Assembly: GCF_021010575.1 (NCBI RefSeq) | Contig: NZ_JAJNAG010000008.1 | Location: forward strand, 48,059 to 112,058 | Origin: Limnobaculum eriocheiris | GTDB taxonomy: Bacteria; Pseudomonadota; Gammaproteobacteria; Enterobacterales; Enterobacteriaceae | Direction of reading: 5' to 3' | Length of the DNA: 64,000 bases | Program-made: the position numbers and the translations under genes | Notes under the pieces: model-generated | The model's input: only the letters and a program-made list of their open reading frames with translations | Told to the model about the DNA's origin: nothing | Databases searched by the model: none | Part shown: one piece after another, positions 12,878 through 21,742 of the stretch | Numbering within the stretch: the first letter of the stretch is position 1 | Layout of the letters: every line of letters begins with the position of its first letter

Positions 12878-13131
12878 TCCAATCCTAAATATAACGAATT
12901 ATTTATTTTCATATTCAAATCAAATAGTTAAATAAATTTAATTGATTTAAATATCTTTGCATGTAAGCAGGCGTGAGCCGGGTTGATCTTGGCCCAGCGG
13001 TTTTCGTTGTGAATGTGGGTAATATTAGCATTGATTAGGGTGGTTTGATATCAGATGCTGGGATGAGAAGCGTGATTAAGTCATGAGCCCGGCGTACTAC
13101 TTTCATTCAGTTGTCGACTGTATTTCAGCAT
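12878..13131. other. AT-rich then unassigned intergenic DNA before era
   Basis: The 80 bp next to era are extremely AT-rich and may carry its promoter. From about 12960 to 13130 the composition returns to normal, but I see no ORF, hairpin with a T-run, or known repeat. This stretch is part of the extra DNA that separates rnc from era. Confidence 0.4.
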
Positions 13132-13498
13132 TCAAATAAGAAGGCCAAAAGAAAGGAAGCGACAGGTTACCAGGCATATCGGTACGCCACACGGTAAACA
13201 AAAACAACTAAAGGGGATATATTCAATACCTTGTGTTGAACTGCTCTCTTTCACCAAAAATTTAGCAGAAAAATGAGCAACCCCAACAATAAACTTTAAT
13301 GGCGATATAACCACCGAAATCACATACCGGCCTGGGTCTGGTAACTCCTCACCTGGCTCAGGCAAAACCGAAAAAACATGGCCCGTTTTGGGCAAGATGA
13401 TTTTCTGCACCCGCAATAATAGCGATAATTAAAATTGCACTACCGACGATAAAACAGAGAGGGACAAGGAAATAGAGAAACGGGAGTAATATGCTCAT
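13132..13498 (-). pseudogene. Possible small membrane-protein gene split by a frameshift
   Basis: On the reverse strand an ATG at 13498 opens a 46-codon frame starting MSILLPFLYFLVPLC, with a clear membrane segment (about residues 5-29), that stops at 13358. An overlapping frame (stop at 13132) continues with 94 codons including a PEPGEELPDPGRYVISVV segment and a hydrophobic, cysteine-rich C-terminus. Read together they look like one membrane protein of roughly 120-130 residues interrupted by a frameshift between 13358 and 13416. I do not recognise the family, and either frame could be accidental. Only its position, in DNA inserted between rnc and era, is certain. Confidence 0.3.
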
Positions 13499-13578
13499 CG
13501 ATTATCAATTCTTCGATAACGCACAGGCAACAATCCAGCTAATGCGCTCACCTGATTAAAATGAGCGCATCATATCGA

Positions 13579-14259
13579 TTATTCCAAACCTAAATGCTTA
13601 AGCGCCTGCTCTGCCGCAGCCTGCTCTGCTTTACGACGGCTGGAACCAATACCGATAATCGCATCATCAATACCGCTCACCTGGCAGTGAATGGTAAATT
13701 CCTGATCGTGGGCTTCTCCCTTCACTTGCGTCACCAGATAGCTCGGTAGTGGCAAATGACGGCCCTGTAAAAACTCCTGCAAACGAGTTTTAGGATCTTT
13801 TTGTTTATCTCCCGGGCTTATTTCATCTAAGCGGCTCTGATACCAGGCCAGAATCAATTGCTGAACCCGATGAATATCGCTATCAAGGTAAACGGCACCG
13901 ATTAATGCTTCTACCGTATCAGCTAAAATGGACTCACGACGGAAACCACCGCTTTTCAGTTCACCTGGCCCCAAACGTAAGCACTCACCTAAATCGAACT
14001 CACGCCCCATTTCAGCCAGGGTATTACCCCGCACCAGCGTCGCACGCATACGGCTCATATCACCTTCATCTACGCGAGGAAAGCGCTGATAAAGTGCATC
14101 AGCAATAACAAAACTCAGAATAGAATCGCCCAAAAACTCCAGACGTTCATTATGCTTACTGCTGGCACTTCGATGTGTCAGGGCTTGCTGTAAAAGCAAT
14201 TGCTGTTGAAACGTATAACCCAGCTTTCGCTGTAGCCTCTCAATGATGATGGGGTTCAT
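13579..14259 (-). CDS. rnc: Ribonuclease III
   Basis: RNase III cleaves double-stranded RNA and processes rRNA precursors. The 226-residue protein has the signature [17 protein letters not shown] with the catalytic acidic residues, the second acidic motif [10 protein letters not shown], and a C-terminal double-stranded RNA-binding domain ([12 protein letters not shown] to the end). It is downstream of lepB on the same strand, after a hairpin in the 161-bp gap. The downstream partner era, which normally overlaps rnc, is displaced by about 700 bp. Confidence 0.97.
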   Translation of the reverse strand: MNPIIIERLQRKLGYTFQQQLLLQQALTHRSASSKHNERLEFLGDSILSFVIADALYQRFPRVDEGDMSRMRATLVRGNTLAEMGREFDLGECLRLGPGELKSGGFRRESILADTVEALIGAVYLDSDIHRVQQLILAWYQSRLDEISPGDKQKDPKTRLQEFLQGRHLPLPSYLVTQVKGEAHDQEFTIHCQVSGIDDAIIGIGSSRRKAEQAAAEQALKHLGLE

Positions 14260-14348
14260 TCATTACCAACAAATTGTTCCAAACGAGAAAAATAACGGCC
14301 TAGCTTAACGGTTATCCAGCTAAAGCACTACTATGTTATGGCGAGATA

Positions 14349-14388
14349 ATAAAAAAATCCGGATCTAAGGGGTTCTAAATCCGGACAT
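14349..14388 (-). terminator. Hairpin with T-run between lepB and rnc
   Basis: On the reverse strand the arms TCCGGAT and ATCCGGA enclose a loop of about 14 bases and are followed directly by seven T residues. This is a good intrinsic terminator or attenuator for transcripts leaving lepB. In E. coli this gap carries RNase III target hairpins (rncO) that autoregulate rnc, so a processing role is also possible. Confidence 0.65.
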
Positions 14389-14420
14389 TTTATATCTGAG
14401 ACAGTATAACTTAGAACGAA

Positions 14421-15410
14421 TTAGTGAATTCCGCCAATACGGCTAAAACGAACACCGGAAGGCCACTCACCTTCTTGTTTCTCAAAACTCATCCAGATCC
14501 CTATTGCTTTGCCAACAAAGTTCTCTTCCGGTACAAAACCCCAGAAACGACTGTCCGCACTGTTGTCGCGGTTGTCACCCATCATAAAGTACTTGCCTTC
14601 CGGAACAATCCAGGTATTCGCCGGAGCCCCTGGTTGCTGATAATAATCAGCCGCACTGTTTGCTACGCCAGGGATCATTAACGTCTGGTGGAAGTTATCG
14701 CCCAGTTTTTCGTTACGCTCGACCATATACACACCGCGTAAACCTTCAGCGCGAGCCGCTTCTGCTTTAGTATCGAAGAAACGAGTCGTCATCTGATTTG
14801 CGCCGCCGGCAGAAGGTTCAAAGCCAATAAACCAACTGCTCTTCTCCAACTCAGAATATTCCAGCTCGGCAGCCGGTTTACACGCTTTCCCCGTAGGGCA
14901 AGCTGGAGTGATAGTTAACTTTTTCGAATTCGGATCGAAATGGATGGTATCTCCCGGCAACCCGACGACCCGTTTGATATAATCGATATTCTTATCCAGT
15001 GGATATTTAAATACCGCTATATCTCCCCGCTGTGGAGTACCGGTCTTAATCAGCGTTGTCTGGGTGATAGGATCTTTAATGCCATAAGCATACTTCTCCA
15101 CCAGAATAAAATCACCGATAAGCAGCGTAGGCATCATTGAACCGGATGGAATCTGAAAAGGCTCATATAAAAAGGAGCGCAGCACAAAGACCACCGCCAG
15201 TACCGGGAACACAGAAACACAGCTTTCAATCCATCCTGGCTGTCTGGCCACTCTGGCCAGCGCTTTACCATCAATCTTTCCGTCGGTCTCAACCCTGAGG
15301 GCTTCAATCTTAATACGTCGCGCAGGCGCCCACTTAAAGCGGTCCAGACACCAGATGATTCCCGTCACCAGTGTGGCCACAGCTAAAATTAAGGCAAACA
15401 TATTCGCCAT
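14421..15410 (-). CDS. lepB: Signal peptidase I
   Basis: LepB removes signal peptides from exported proteins at the periplasmic face of the inner membrane. The 329-residue protein has two N-terminal membrane segments (about 3-21 and 62-80), the catalytic Ser91 in IPSGSMMPTL, and the general base Lys146 in NIDYIKRVVG. The later conserved box GDNRDNSADSRFWG is also intact. It lies 16 bp after lepA on the same strand, the usual lepA-lepB operon. Confidence 0.97.
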   Translation of the reverse strand: MANMFALILAVATLVTGIIWCLDRFKWAPARRIKIEALRVETDGKIDGKALARVARQPGWIESCVSVFPVLAVVFVLRSFLYEPFQIPSGSMMPTLLIGDFILVEKYAYGIKDPITQTTLIKTGTPQRGDIAVFKYPLDKNIDYIKRVVGLPGDTIHFDPNSKKLTITPACPTGKACKPAAELEYSELEKSSWFIGFEPSAGGANQMTTRFFDTKAEAARAEGLRGVYMVERNEKLGDNFHQTLMIPGVANSAADYYQQPGAPANTWIVPEGKYFMMGDNRDNSADSRFWGFVPEENFVGKAIGIWMSFEKQEGEWPSGVRFSRIGGIH

Positions 15411-15426
15411 GCGAACTCCTTATTAC

Positions 15427-17241
15427 TTATTTACCAACGTGAAGAATAGCCAGGAACGCTTCCTGAGGAACTTCAACGTTCCCCACTTGCTTCATACGTT
15501 TCTTACCATCTTTCTGTTTCTGCAATAGCTTTTTCTTACGGCTCACATCGCCGCCGTAACATTTGGCCAATACGTTTTTACGTAATTGTTTGACCGTTGA
15601 ACGGGCAATCACGTGGTTACCAATCGCCGCCTGAATCGCAATATCAAACTGCTGGCGCGGAATTAATTCCCGCATTTTCTCCACCAGTTCACGACCCCGG
15701 TTTTGTGAATTATCCCGGTGGGTGATCAATGCCAGAGCATCTACCCGATCGCCGTTAATTAACACATCTACCCGCACCATGTCAGAAGTCTGGAAACGCT
15801 TAAAGCCATAGTCCAGAGAGGCATAACCGCGAGAAGTAGATTTCAACCGGTCGAAGAAATCCAGAACCACTTCAGCCATAGGAATATCATAGCTCAGGGC
15901 AACCTGATTGCCGTGATACACCATATTGGTCTGCACGCCACGCTTCTCAATACATAACGTGATGACATTACCCAGAAATTCCTGAGGCAATAACATATGG
16001 CACTCTGCAATAGGCTCGCGCAGCTCTTCAATATTATTCAACGGCGGTAGCTTAGACGGGCTGTCGACATAAACCGTCTCACCACTGGTGGTGATCACTT
16101 CGTATACTACCGTTGGTGCGGTGGTAATCAGGTCAAGATCGTATTCACGTTCCAGACGTTCCTGAATGATCTCCATATGCAGCAGCCCCAGGAAACCACA
16201 GCGGAAGCCGAAACCCAGCGCCGTTGAGTTTTCTGGCTCATAAAACAGCGATGCATCATTCAGGCTCAGTTTGCCCAATGCATCACGAAATGCTTCATAA
16301 TCATCAGAACTGATCGGGAACAGACCCGCATATACCTGAGGTTTAACTTTTTTAAAACCCGGTAACGCTTTTTCTGCTGACTTATGGGCATTGGTCAGGG
16401 TATCCCCCACCGGTGCACCAAGAATATCTTTAATGGCACAAACTACCCAACCTACTTCACCACAACCGAGGGCTTCGGTATCTACCCGCTTCGGAGTAAA
16501 AATACCTAAACGGTCTACGCCATAGGTTTGGCCGGTGCTCATTACTTTGATTTTATCGTTTTTACGCAGTACACCATTTTTAATGCGCACTAATGACACA
16601 ACGCCAAGATAGTTATCAAACCATGAATCGATGATCAACGCCTGTAACGGCTCATCCGCAGAACCTGACGGTGGAGGAATATCGCGCACCAGACGTTCCA
16701 GAACATCAGGTACACCCATACCGGTTTTAGCTGAACAACGAACCGCATCGGTGGCGTCGATTCCAACAATATCTTCAATTTCCTGAGCGGCACGATCGGG
16801 ATCTGCTGCCGGTAAATCGATCTTATTCAGCACCGGAACGACTTCCAGATCCATCTCAATCGCGGTGTAACAGTTTGCCAGCGTTTGGGCTTCTACCCCT
16901 TGTCCGGCGTCAACCACCAGTAGAGCACCTTCACATGCCGCAAGAGAACGAGATACTTCATAGGAGAAGTCAACGTGCCCTGGGGTATCAATGAAGTTCA
17001 ACTGATAGGTCTGACCATTCTGTGACTTATAATCCAGCGTTACGCTTTGCGCTTTAATGGTGATGCCACGCTCCCGCTCCAGATCCATAGAATCCAGAAC
17101 CTGTGCCGCCATTTCACGATCGCTCAACCCGCCACAAATTTGAATAATACGGTCGGACAACGTCGACTTACCGTGGTCAATGTGGGCGATGATCGAAAAG
17201 TTTCTTATATTCTTATTTGCTATACTTTTATTATCAGTCAT
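15427..17241 (-). CDS. lepA: Elongation factor 4 (LepA)
   Basis: LepA is a ribosomal GTPase that back-translocates or remodels stalled ribosomes and helps 30S biogenesis. The product (604 residues, E. coli 599) has the GTPase motifs [21 protein letters not shown] and [10 protein letters not shown], the EF-G-like domains, and the lysine-rich C-terminal domain ([25 protein letters not shown]). The extra N-terminal residues MTDNKSIAN precede the conserved KNIRNFS; no in-frame internal ATG allows a shorter start. The ribosome-binding site is weak (TAGGTAA). Confidence 0.97.
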   Translation of the reverse strand: MTDNKSIANKNIRNFSIIAHIDHGKSTLSDRIIQICGGLSDREMAAQVLDSMDLERERGITIKAQSVTLDYKSQNGQTYQLNFIDTPGHVDFSYEVSRSLAACEGALLVVDAGQGVEAQTLANCYTAIEMDLEVVPVLNKIDLPAADPDRAAQEIEDIVGIDATDAVRCSAKTGMGVPDVLERLVRDIPPPSGSADEPLQALIIDSWFDNYLGVVSLVRIKNGVLRKNDKIKVMSTGQTYGVDRLGIFTPKRVDTEALGCGEVGWVVCAIKDILGAPVGDTLTNAHKSAEKALPGFKKVKPQVYAGLFPISSDDYEAFRDALGKLSLNDASLFYEPENSTALGFGFRCGFLGLLHMEIIQERLEREYDLDLITTAPTVVYEVITTSGETVYVDSPSKLPPLNNIEELREPIAECHMLLPQEFLGNVITLCIEKRGVQTNMVYHGNQVALSYDIPMAEVVLDFFDRLKSTSRGYASLDYGFKRFQTSDMVRVDVLINGDRVDALALITHRDNSQNRGRELVEKMRELIPRQQFDIAIQAAIGNHVIARSTVKQLRKNVLAKCYGGDVSRKKKLLQKQKDGKKRMKQVGNVEVPQEAFLAILHVGK

Positions 17242-17353
17242 TTACCTAAATCCGGCTGATACAGAAACCCACTGATGCAAGGAATATTTTATCTATCCTC
17301 ACACAGCAAAAATTCACTTAACCTCTAAACTGGCGGACATTCTACACGTCACT

Positions 17354-17660
17354 ATGATGAAAACATAGCAACATACGCTATCTGCTAACCAGTTAACTGC
17401 TGTTGCTGCTCTTTTAATACCGGTGAATTACAGCAAAAACTCGCGATCCCTTTAGCACTTTTTCCGCTGAACAAGTGACTCGTTCTCAAACAGAAAATTT
17501 GGATAAAATTGGCACCATTTCTGCCAGTGATGCGCGTTCTTTATCTTCATTAGAAAGTAAACTGGCCGCTAAAGCCAATGCAATGGGTGCAAGCCACTAT
17601 TACATTAACTCTGCATCTACCAGCGAAAATATCCACGGTACTGCGATCATTTATAAATAA
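17354..17660 (+). pseudogene. Broken periplasmic DUF1471 (YhcN/BhsA-type) gene
   Basis: DUF1471 proteins are small exported stress and biofilm proteins. The frame from GTG 17475 to 17660 encodes an intact domain core: KIGTISASDARSL, LESKLAAKANAMGASHYYI and the typical ending HGTAIIYK. No signal peptide is present in that frame. Upstream, ATGs at 17354/17357 begin MKT followed at once by TAG (17366), and the same frame would continue as a signal-like hydrophobic stretch (AVAALLIPV) before losing phase with the domain. A nonsense codon plus a frameshift best explains this. If an alternative start is used, a cytosolic domain could still be made. A terminator follows at 17717. Confidence 0.65.
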
Positions 17661-17716
17661 GTCAGATACGCTATCGCTATTTTCTAACGATTTCATCGTC
17701 CTTGCTTCCTGAATCA

Positions 17717-17744
17717 ATCACTCCGCCCTGCGGGGTGATTTTTC
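17717..17744. terminator. Hairpin terminator between the DUF1471 remnant and rseC
   Basis: A 10-bp stem (ATCACTCCGC/GCGGGGTGAT, one wobble) with a 3-base loop is followed by TTTTT on the forward strand. It lies between converging units and would end the DUF1471 transcript; it could also act on the rpoE-rseABC transcript. Confidence 0.75.
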
Positions 17745-17799
17745 CATTGTGTTATTGAGAATAGATAAAAACGGGAAGAATGCAGGAATTCTGTAAAAT

Positions 17800-18255
17800 T
17801 TAGTTCCCGGGCTGGCTAACCGAAGGAATGGCTATCTGCAATATAATCGGGTGAACTGATGCGCTGGTGGAGAATTTCGCCGCATAGAAACGAGCAACCG
17901 CAAAGCCGAGAGCGCCGCCGATAACAGCGCCAATAACCGCAGCGATATCACTTCCCAACCCATAATAGAACAGCCCTGAGCACAACAAAATGCCTAACAG
18001 AGGAACCATATAAACCAGCAGTGCAGATAACAGCACGCCGGACTCAGGGATCCCCAGTTCGACACGTTGGCCTACGGCAAGAGGTTGCTCAATCGGGATT
18101 TTAAGATCGTGAATAACCTGAGGCCCCAGTTTATTCAACACACGAGTTCCGCAGGAAGCTTTTGACTGGCAGCTACTGCAACCCGCTTGCTGTTCACAAC
18201 GCAACGTCGCAATACCCTGTTGCCAGTCGATAACGGTCGCCCATTCACGTAACAT
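17800..18255 (-). CDS. rseC: RseC, SoxR-reducing/sigma-E operon membrane protein
   Basis: RseC is the last gene of the rpoE-rseABC operon; E. coli RseC has a minor positive effect on sigma-E and is linked to reduction of SoxR by the Rsx complex. The 151-residue protein has the N-terminal cysteine cluster (CEQQAGCSSCQSKASCGTR, about residues 19-37) and two adjacent membrane segments near 75-95 and 100-120. It starts 9 bp after the rseB stop. Confidence 0.93.
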   Translation of the reverse strand: MLREWATVIDWQQGIATLRCEQQAGCSSCQSKASCGTRVLNKLGPQVIHDLKIPIEQPLAVGQRVELGIPESGVLLSALLVYMVPLLGILLCSGLFYYGLGSDIAAVIGAVIGGALGFAVARFYAAKFSTSASVHPIILQIAIPSVSQPGN

Positions 18256-18264
18256 CTATCAGAC

Positions 18265-19215
18265 TTAATTTACCACGACGCTGGTAGCAACGCGCTTGGC
18301 TGTAGCCGGAGGCAACTCACCAATCACCGTAATTTCTACATTATTACGGGTTTCGGTATGAATGGTTCGACGCCCCTGACGCAATGAGTGTTCGCTGGCC
18401 GGGCCCTGATAGTTGTTGGGTGATACGTTCAGTGAAAAACTGAACAGGCCATCGGAATAGAGCCGGGACTCCACCACACTGTTTTTCGAATCAGAAACCG
18501 TGTGTCGACTACGTGAAAACTCGGCAAAACCCTGAGGTAACCAGCCCACGCTCCAACGCATGGTTAGTTTATCACCGGGAGGAACGGCTAACAGCGGCGG
18601 CATAACCGGCATGGAAAAATTAGCCATTTTTTCTTTTACACTATCGCCATCACTAAAGGCGACTACGCGAAACTGTTCCAGCGTATCGCCATCCCGATCG
18701 AGTAAATCGGTGCGCAGAGGCAATTTAGTTTCAGTGTCCAGCCAAACCACATAGCTATAACGTAATCCATCGCGCGGCACTACCCGCACCACATCACAAA
18801 TACGATTAGCAATACGTGAACGCCCTACCGGAACAAAATCATAATTCTGTTCCAGGCGGTCGATATCGGCAAATACCAGAGCAGGTAATGAATCAACAAT
18901 ATGGTCACCACGAATGCTGAACGGCTCCATACCAGGTTCGAAGTAACTCACTTCAATACCACGCAGTATGGCCTCCCGTTGAGGCCCATCCATATTGATT
19001 AGCTGGACCAGTGGCTTACCATTTTGTATAGAATGTCTGTACTGCAGGGACTCAATGCCAACCTTGCTAACGTTCACATAAGAGAACTCATAGCTTAACG
19101 TCTGGCTGGCATTGGTCATTTGCTGCAATAAAACTTCTGTTGGATTCGGCGCGGAAACCGCAGCCAGGGGGAGAGCCCCCAGTAAACCACAAACAATAAA
19201 CGCGATTGGTTTCAT
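18265..19215 (-). CDS. rseB: Sigma-E regulator RseB (periplasmic)
   Basis: RseB binds the periplasmic domain of RseA and shields it from DegS until lipopolysaccharide or mislocalised lipoprotein signals displace it. The 316-residue protein has a signal peptide (MKPIAFIVCGLLGALPLAAVSA, cleavage near 22) and the two RseB domains, an LolA/LolB-like N-terminal domain and a smaller C-terminal domain that contacts RseA. It lies 3 bp after rseA. Confidence 0.95.
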   Translation of the reverse strand: MKPIAFIVCGLLGALPLAAVSAPNPTEVLLQQMTNASQTLSYEFSYVNVSKVGIESLQYRHSIQNGKPLVQLINMDGPQREAILRGIEVSYFEPGMEPFSIRGDHIVDSLPALVFADIDRLEQNYDFVPVGRSRIANRICDVVRVVPRDGLRYSYVVWLDTETKLPLRTDLLDRDGDTLEQFRVVAFSDGDSVKEKMANFSMPVMPPLLAVPPGDKLTMRWSVGWLPQGFAEFSRSRHTVSDSKNSVVESRLYSDGLFSFSLNVSPNNYQGPASEHSLRQGRRTIHTETRNNVEITVIGELPPATAKRVATSVVVN

Positions 19216-19218
19216 CGA

Positions 19219-19851
19219 CTACTGAGTTAACCCTGTTGACGCAGAATTACTGGTTTTTGCACTGGTATCAGCCCTTGGTGCTATCTTCAACTGTTCCGCG
19301 TGTAAACGACGTTGTAATTCGTAGTCCTGCAGCATGGCGTTAATACGTTTACGCTGCTCCAGAACCTGTTGATTAGTGTTCTGAGCACCTTCCGTTGCCA
19401 CATCAAAACTGACTGGTGATGCCTGACCACCTAACGGAATGGTATTAAATACCGGAACGTCTGGCGTACTGTCAGATCCCTGTTGGTTATATTGTTGAAC
19501 GCCAACAATCACTGCCAGAGAAACACAGGCCGCAACACCAATTTGCCCAACCTGAGCAAACCATGGACGCACTTTATGCCAAAACGGCATCTTCTGCCAG
19601 GTTGCCGGATGAGGCTGTGATACCACCGGCTTTTCAACGCCAGATAACGTTGGTTCCAGTGCTAATGCGGCAGAGACTTTGCCTGCTATATCGAAATGAA
19701 CCACTTCGCCGATATCTCCACGCAGAGTATCGCGAATCAGGTGGTAGCGATGCCAGCTTTGCTGAAGCGTTCTATCTTGGGACAGCCCATTGATAACTTC
19801 ATTATCAATGCTTTCGCCATCCATCAGAGCGGAAAGCTTTTCTTTTTGCAT
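19219..19851 (-). CDS. rseA: Anti-sigma-E factor RseA
   Basis: RseA holds sigma-E inactive at the inner membrane; stepwise cleavage by DegS and RseP frees it. The 210-residue protein begins MQKEKLSALMDGE, the conserved anti-sigma helix, has a single membrane span near residues 101-118 (VGQIGVAACVSLAVIVGV), and a periplasmic tail with the RseB-binding region. It lies 47 bp after rpoE in the operon. Confidence 0.95.
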   Translation of the reverse strand: MQKEKLSALMDGESIDNEVINGLSQDRTLQQSWHRYHLIRDTLRGDIGEVVHFDIAGKVSAALALEPTLSGVEKPVVSQPHPATWQKMPFWHKVRPWFAQVGQIGVAACVSLAVIVGVQQYNQQGSDSTPDVPVFNTIPLGGQASPVSFDVATEGAQNTNQQVLEQRKRINAMLQDYELQRRLHAEQLKIAPRADTSAKTSNSASTGLTQ

Positions 19852-19898
19852 GCCTAATACCCTTTCTCTTACAACATCCAGGAAGTCAGATACAAATA

Positions 19899-20474
19899 CT
19901 ATCGCTGTATCAGTGGTTGTACTTTATTATCAATTGCCTCACGGGCCCGGAATATTCTTGATCTTACTGTCCCTACCGGACAATCCATGATTTCAGCAAT
20001 CTCTTCATAGCTCAAACCATCGATTTCACGCAGGGTGATTGCCATCTTTAAGTCTTCCGGCAATGACTCGATAGTTCCAAAAACGATACGTCTCAATTCC
20101 TCTGACAACATTAAATTCTCAGGGTTCGAAATTTCTTTTAATGCACCCGCATTTTCAAAGTTTTCTGCATCGCCAGCATCCACATCACTGGAGGGCGGGC
20201 GGCGCCCCTGAGCCACTAAATAATTTTTCGCGGTATTAACTGCTATTCGGTATAACCAGGTATAAAAAGCGCTGTCACCACGAAAAGACTCCAACGCTCT
20301 ATAGGCTTTAATAAAGGATTCCTGTGCCACATCGGCGACATCCGCCTGTGGTACATAGCGGGAAACAAGGCCCGCAACTTTATTCTGGTAGCGAACAACC
20401 AGAATATTAAATGCGTTTTTGTCGCCCTTTTGGACCCGTTCAACCAACACCTGGTCGGTTAACTGCTCGCTCAT
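19899..20474 (-). CDS. rpoE: RNA polymerase sigma-E factor
   Basis: RpoE is the extracytoplasmic stress sigma factor. The 191-residue protein begins MSEQLTDQVLVERVQKGDKNAF as in E. coli; region 2 is near 20-90 and region 4 carries the helix-turn-helix SYEEIAEIMDCPVGTVRSR. The start is preceded by GAGGAG, which can pair with CCTC just before the ATG in a short hairpin. An autoregulatory sigma-E promoter and a possible leader ORF lie upstream. nadB, the divergent neighbour in E. coli, is missing. Confidence 0.98.
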   Translation of the reverse strand: MSEQLTDQVLVERVQKGDKNAFNILVVRYQNKVAGLVSRYVPQADVADVAQESFIKAYRALESFRGDSAFYTWLYRIAVNTAKNYLVAQGRRPPSSDVDAGDAENFENAGALKEISNPENLMLSEELRRIVFGTIESLPEDLKMAITLREIDGLSYEEIAEIMDCPVGTVRSRIFRAREAIDNKVQPLIQR

Positions 20475-20523
20475 TCGAGGTAAAGTCTCCTCAACTATCT
20501 CGATGCGTTTCGTGCTGCCAAAC

Positions 20524-20730
20524 CTATTGTTGTACTAATTTGAGCAAGCAACCTCTTAGAGACGCTGTTGAAGGATTAGTTCCCAACATCTCACGCGTAA
20601 TTATATCGTTAGCTGGTTTTTCAACCAATTCACCTGTTATGTTGTCTTTCCGGAGCTCCCGCCAGAGGTATGGCATCAGGGTATTCAGCCAATACGCTTC
20701 TGTTTCCGGCATGATGGTGTAGGCTAACAT
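20524..20730 (-). CDS. Possible leader ORF upstream of rpoE
   Basis: A 68-codon frame (MLAYTIMPETEAYW... ending LLKLVQQ) ends 49 bp before the rpoE ATG. E. coli has a short leader ORF (rseD/ORF51) in this position, through which CsrA controls rpoE translation. I cannot show that the sequences are homologous. The last third of the frame overlaps the sigma-E promoter, so the full-length product could only come from an upstream promoter. It could also be an accidental frame. Confidence 0.4.
   Translation of the reverse strand: MLAYTIMPETEAYWLNTLMPYLWRELRKDNITGELVEKPANDIITREMLGTNPSTASLRGCLLKLVQQ
20556..20583 (-). promoter_or_regulatory. Sigma-E-type autoregulatory promoter of rpoE
   Basis: On the reverse strand GGAACTA (20583-20577) is separated by 16 bp from TCTAA (20560-20556). 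This is the -35/-10 arrangement and spacing of sigma-E promoters, and the following GCTTGCTCAAATT resembles, from memory, the E. coli rpoE P2 initial transcribed region. It would let sigma-E amplify its own operon. Confidence 0.8.
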
Positions 20731-20800
20731 GATTTTTCAATTTCAGCCCCACTCTATACAAAAGATTGCAATAATTCATCAGGCTATTTTTATATGTTTA

Positions 20801-21547
20801 TCAGAGAGCAAGATAAAAATCTTTGGCTAACTGCTTAAAGGCTTCGGTGTAATCTTTTCTACCAACCTGATGAGTCACCAATTTTTGTTCATCACAAAAC
20901 CGTGGGGATTTAGATAGTTCCAACAGTACAATATAAGGTTCTTTATCGGGTACATCACAAACCCGGGTACGACGGGCAACAAACCATCCCATATCCAACG
21001 CCTGCTTTTCCAGCTGTTCACCGGAAGCACAGGGTAACATCACCGCAAATCGCCCCTGAGGTGCCAGCAGTTTATCAACATACTTCAATAAATTCTGATG
21101 ACTAAGAATATGGGTATAACGCGCTTTAGCTCTGGATTCATCGCGACAACCCGTTCCCTCCGGGAAGTAAGGAGGATTGCTGATGATTAAATCATAGCCG
21201 CTATCCGTTATTTCAGCATAATCAGCAATATTTTGATGAATGACCCGAATACGCTGATGCCAGGGAGAAGCCTGTACATTCTCTTGTGCCTGCTGGCAAG
21301 CAGCCTGATCGATTTCAACGGCATCAATCATAACCTGCTGTTCACTACGCTGTGCCAGCATCAGGGCTAACAGTCCAGTTCCGGTACCAATATCCAGAAT
21401 ACGTTGACATGAACCCAGGCTTGTCCAGGCTCCTAAAATAACACCATCGGTTGTTACTTTCATTCCACACCGGTCATGACCGACAAAAAACTGCTTAAAT
21501 GTGAAACCGCCGCGGCGAAGTAAAGGTTTCTCCCTGCCCTGTTTCAT
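20801..21547 (-). CDS. trmN6: tRNA1(Val) (adenine37-N6)-methyltransferase
   Basis: TrmN6 (YfiC) methylates N6 of adenosine-37 in tRNA1(Val). I start at 21547 (MKQGREKPLLRRGGFTFKQF), with AGG six bases upstream; the frame is open 13 codons further, but that part has no counterpart in the family. The 248-residue protein has the SAM motif DIGTGTGLLALMLAQR and the N6-adenine catalytic motif IISNPPYF. It is divergent from srmB. Confidence 0.93.
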   Translation of the reverse strand: MKQGREKPLLRRGGFTFKQFFVGHDRCGMKVTTDGVILGAWTSLGSCQRILDIGTGTGLLALMLAQRSEQQVMIDAVEIDQAACQQAQENVQASPWHQRIRVIHQNIADYAEITDSGYDLIISNPPYFPEGTGCRDESRAKARYTHILSHQNLLKYVDKLLAPQGRFAVMLPCASGEQLEKQALDMGWFVARRTRVCDVPDKEPYIVLLELSKSPRFCDEQKLVTHQVGRKDYTEAFKQLAKDFYLAL

Positions 21548-21742
21548 CGTAACCTGCATAAATAGCCCATACGCTTTTACTGCCAATACAGATAATTATT
21601 CTGTATTTTGCCAATAATTTCACCCATAAATAATGTTTGATGAATTCTAACCGAAAACGAAGATAAATGCCTGATGTCAACAATAACAGATGAAGATCCC
21701 GCTCAATACATCTATAATCGGCGCCCCAAGCAGAGGTAGACC

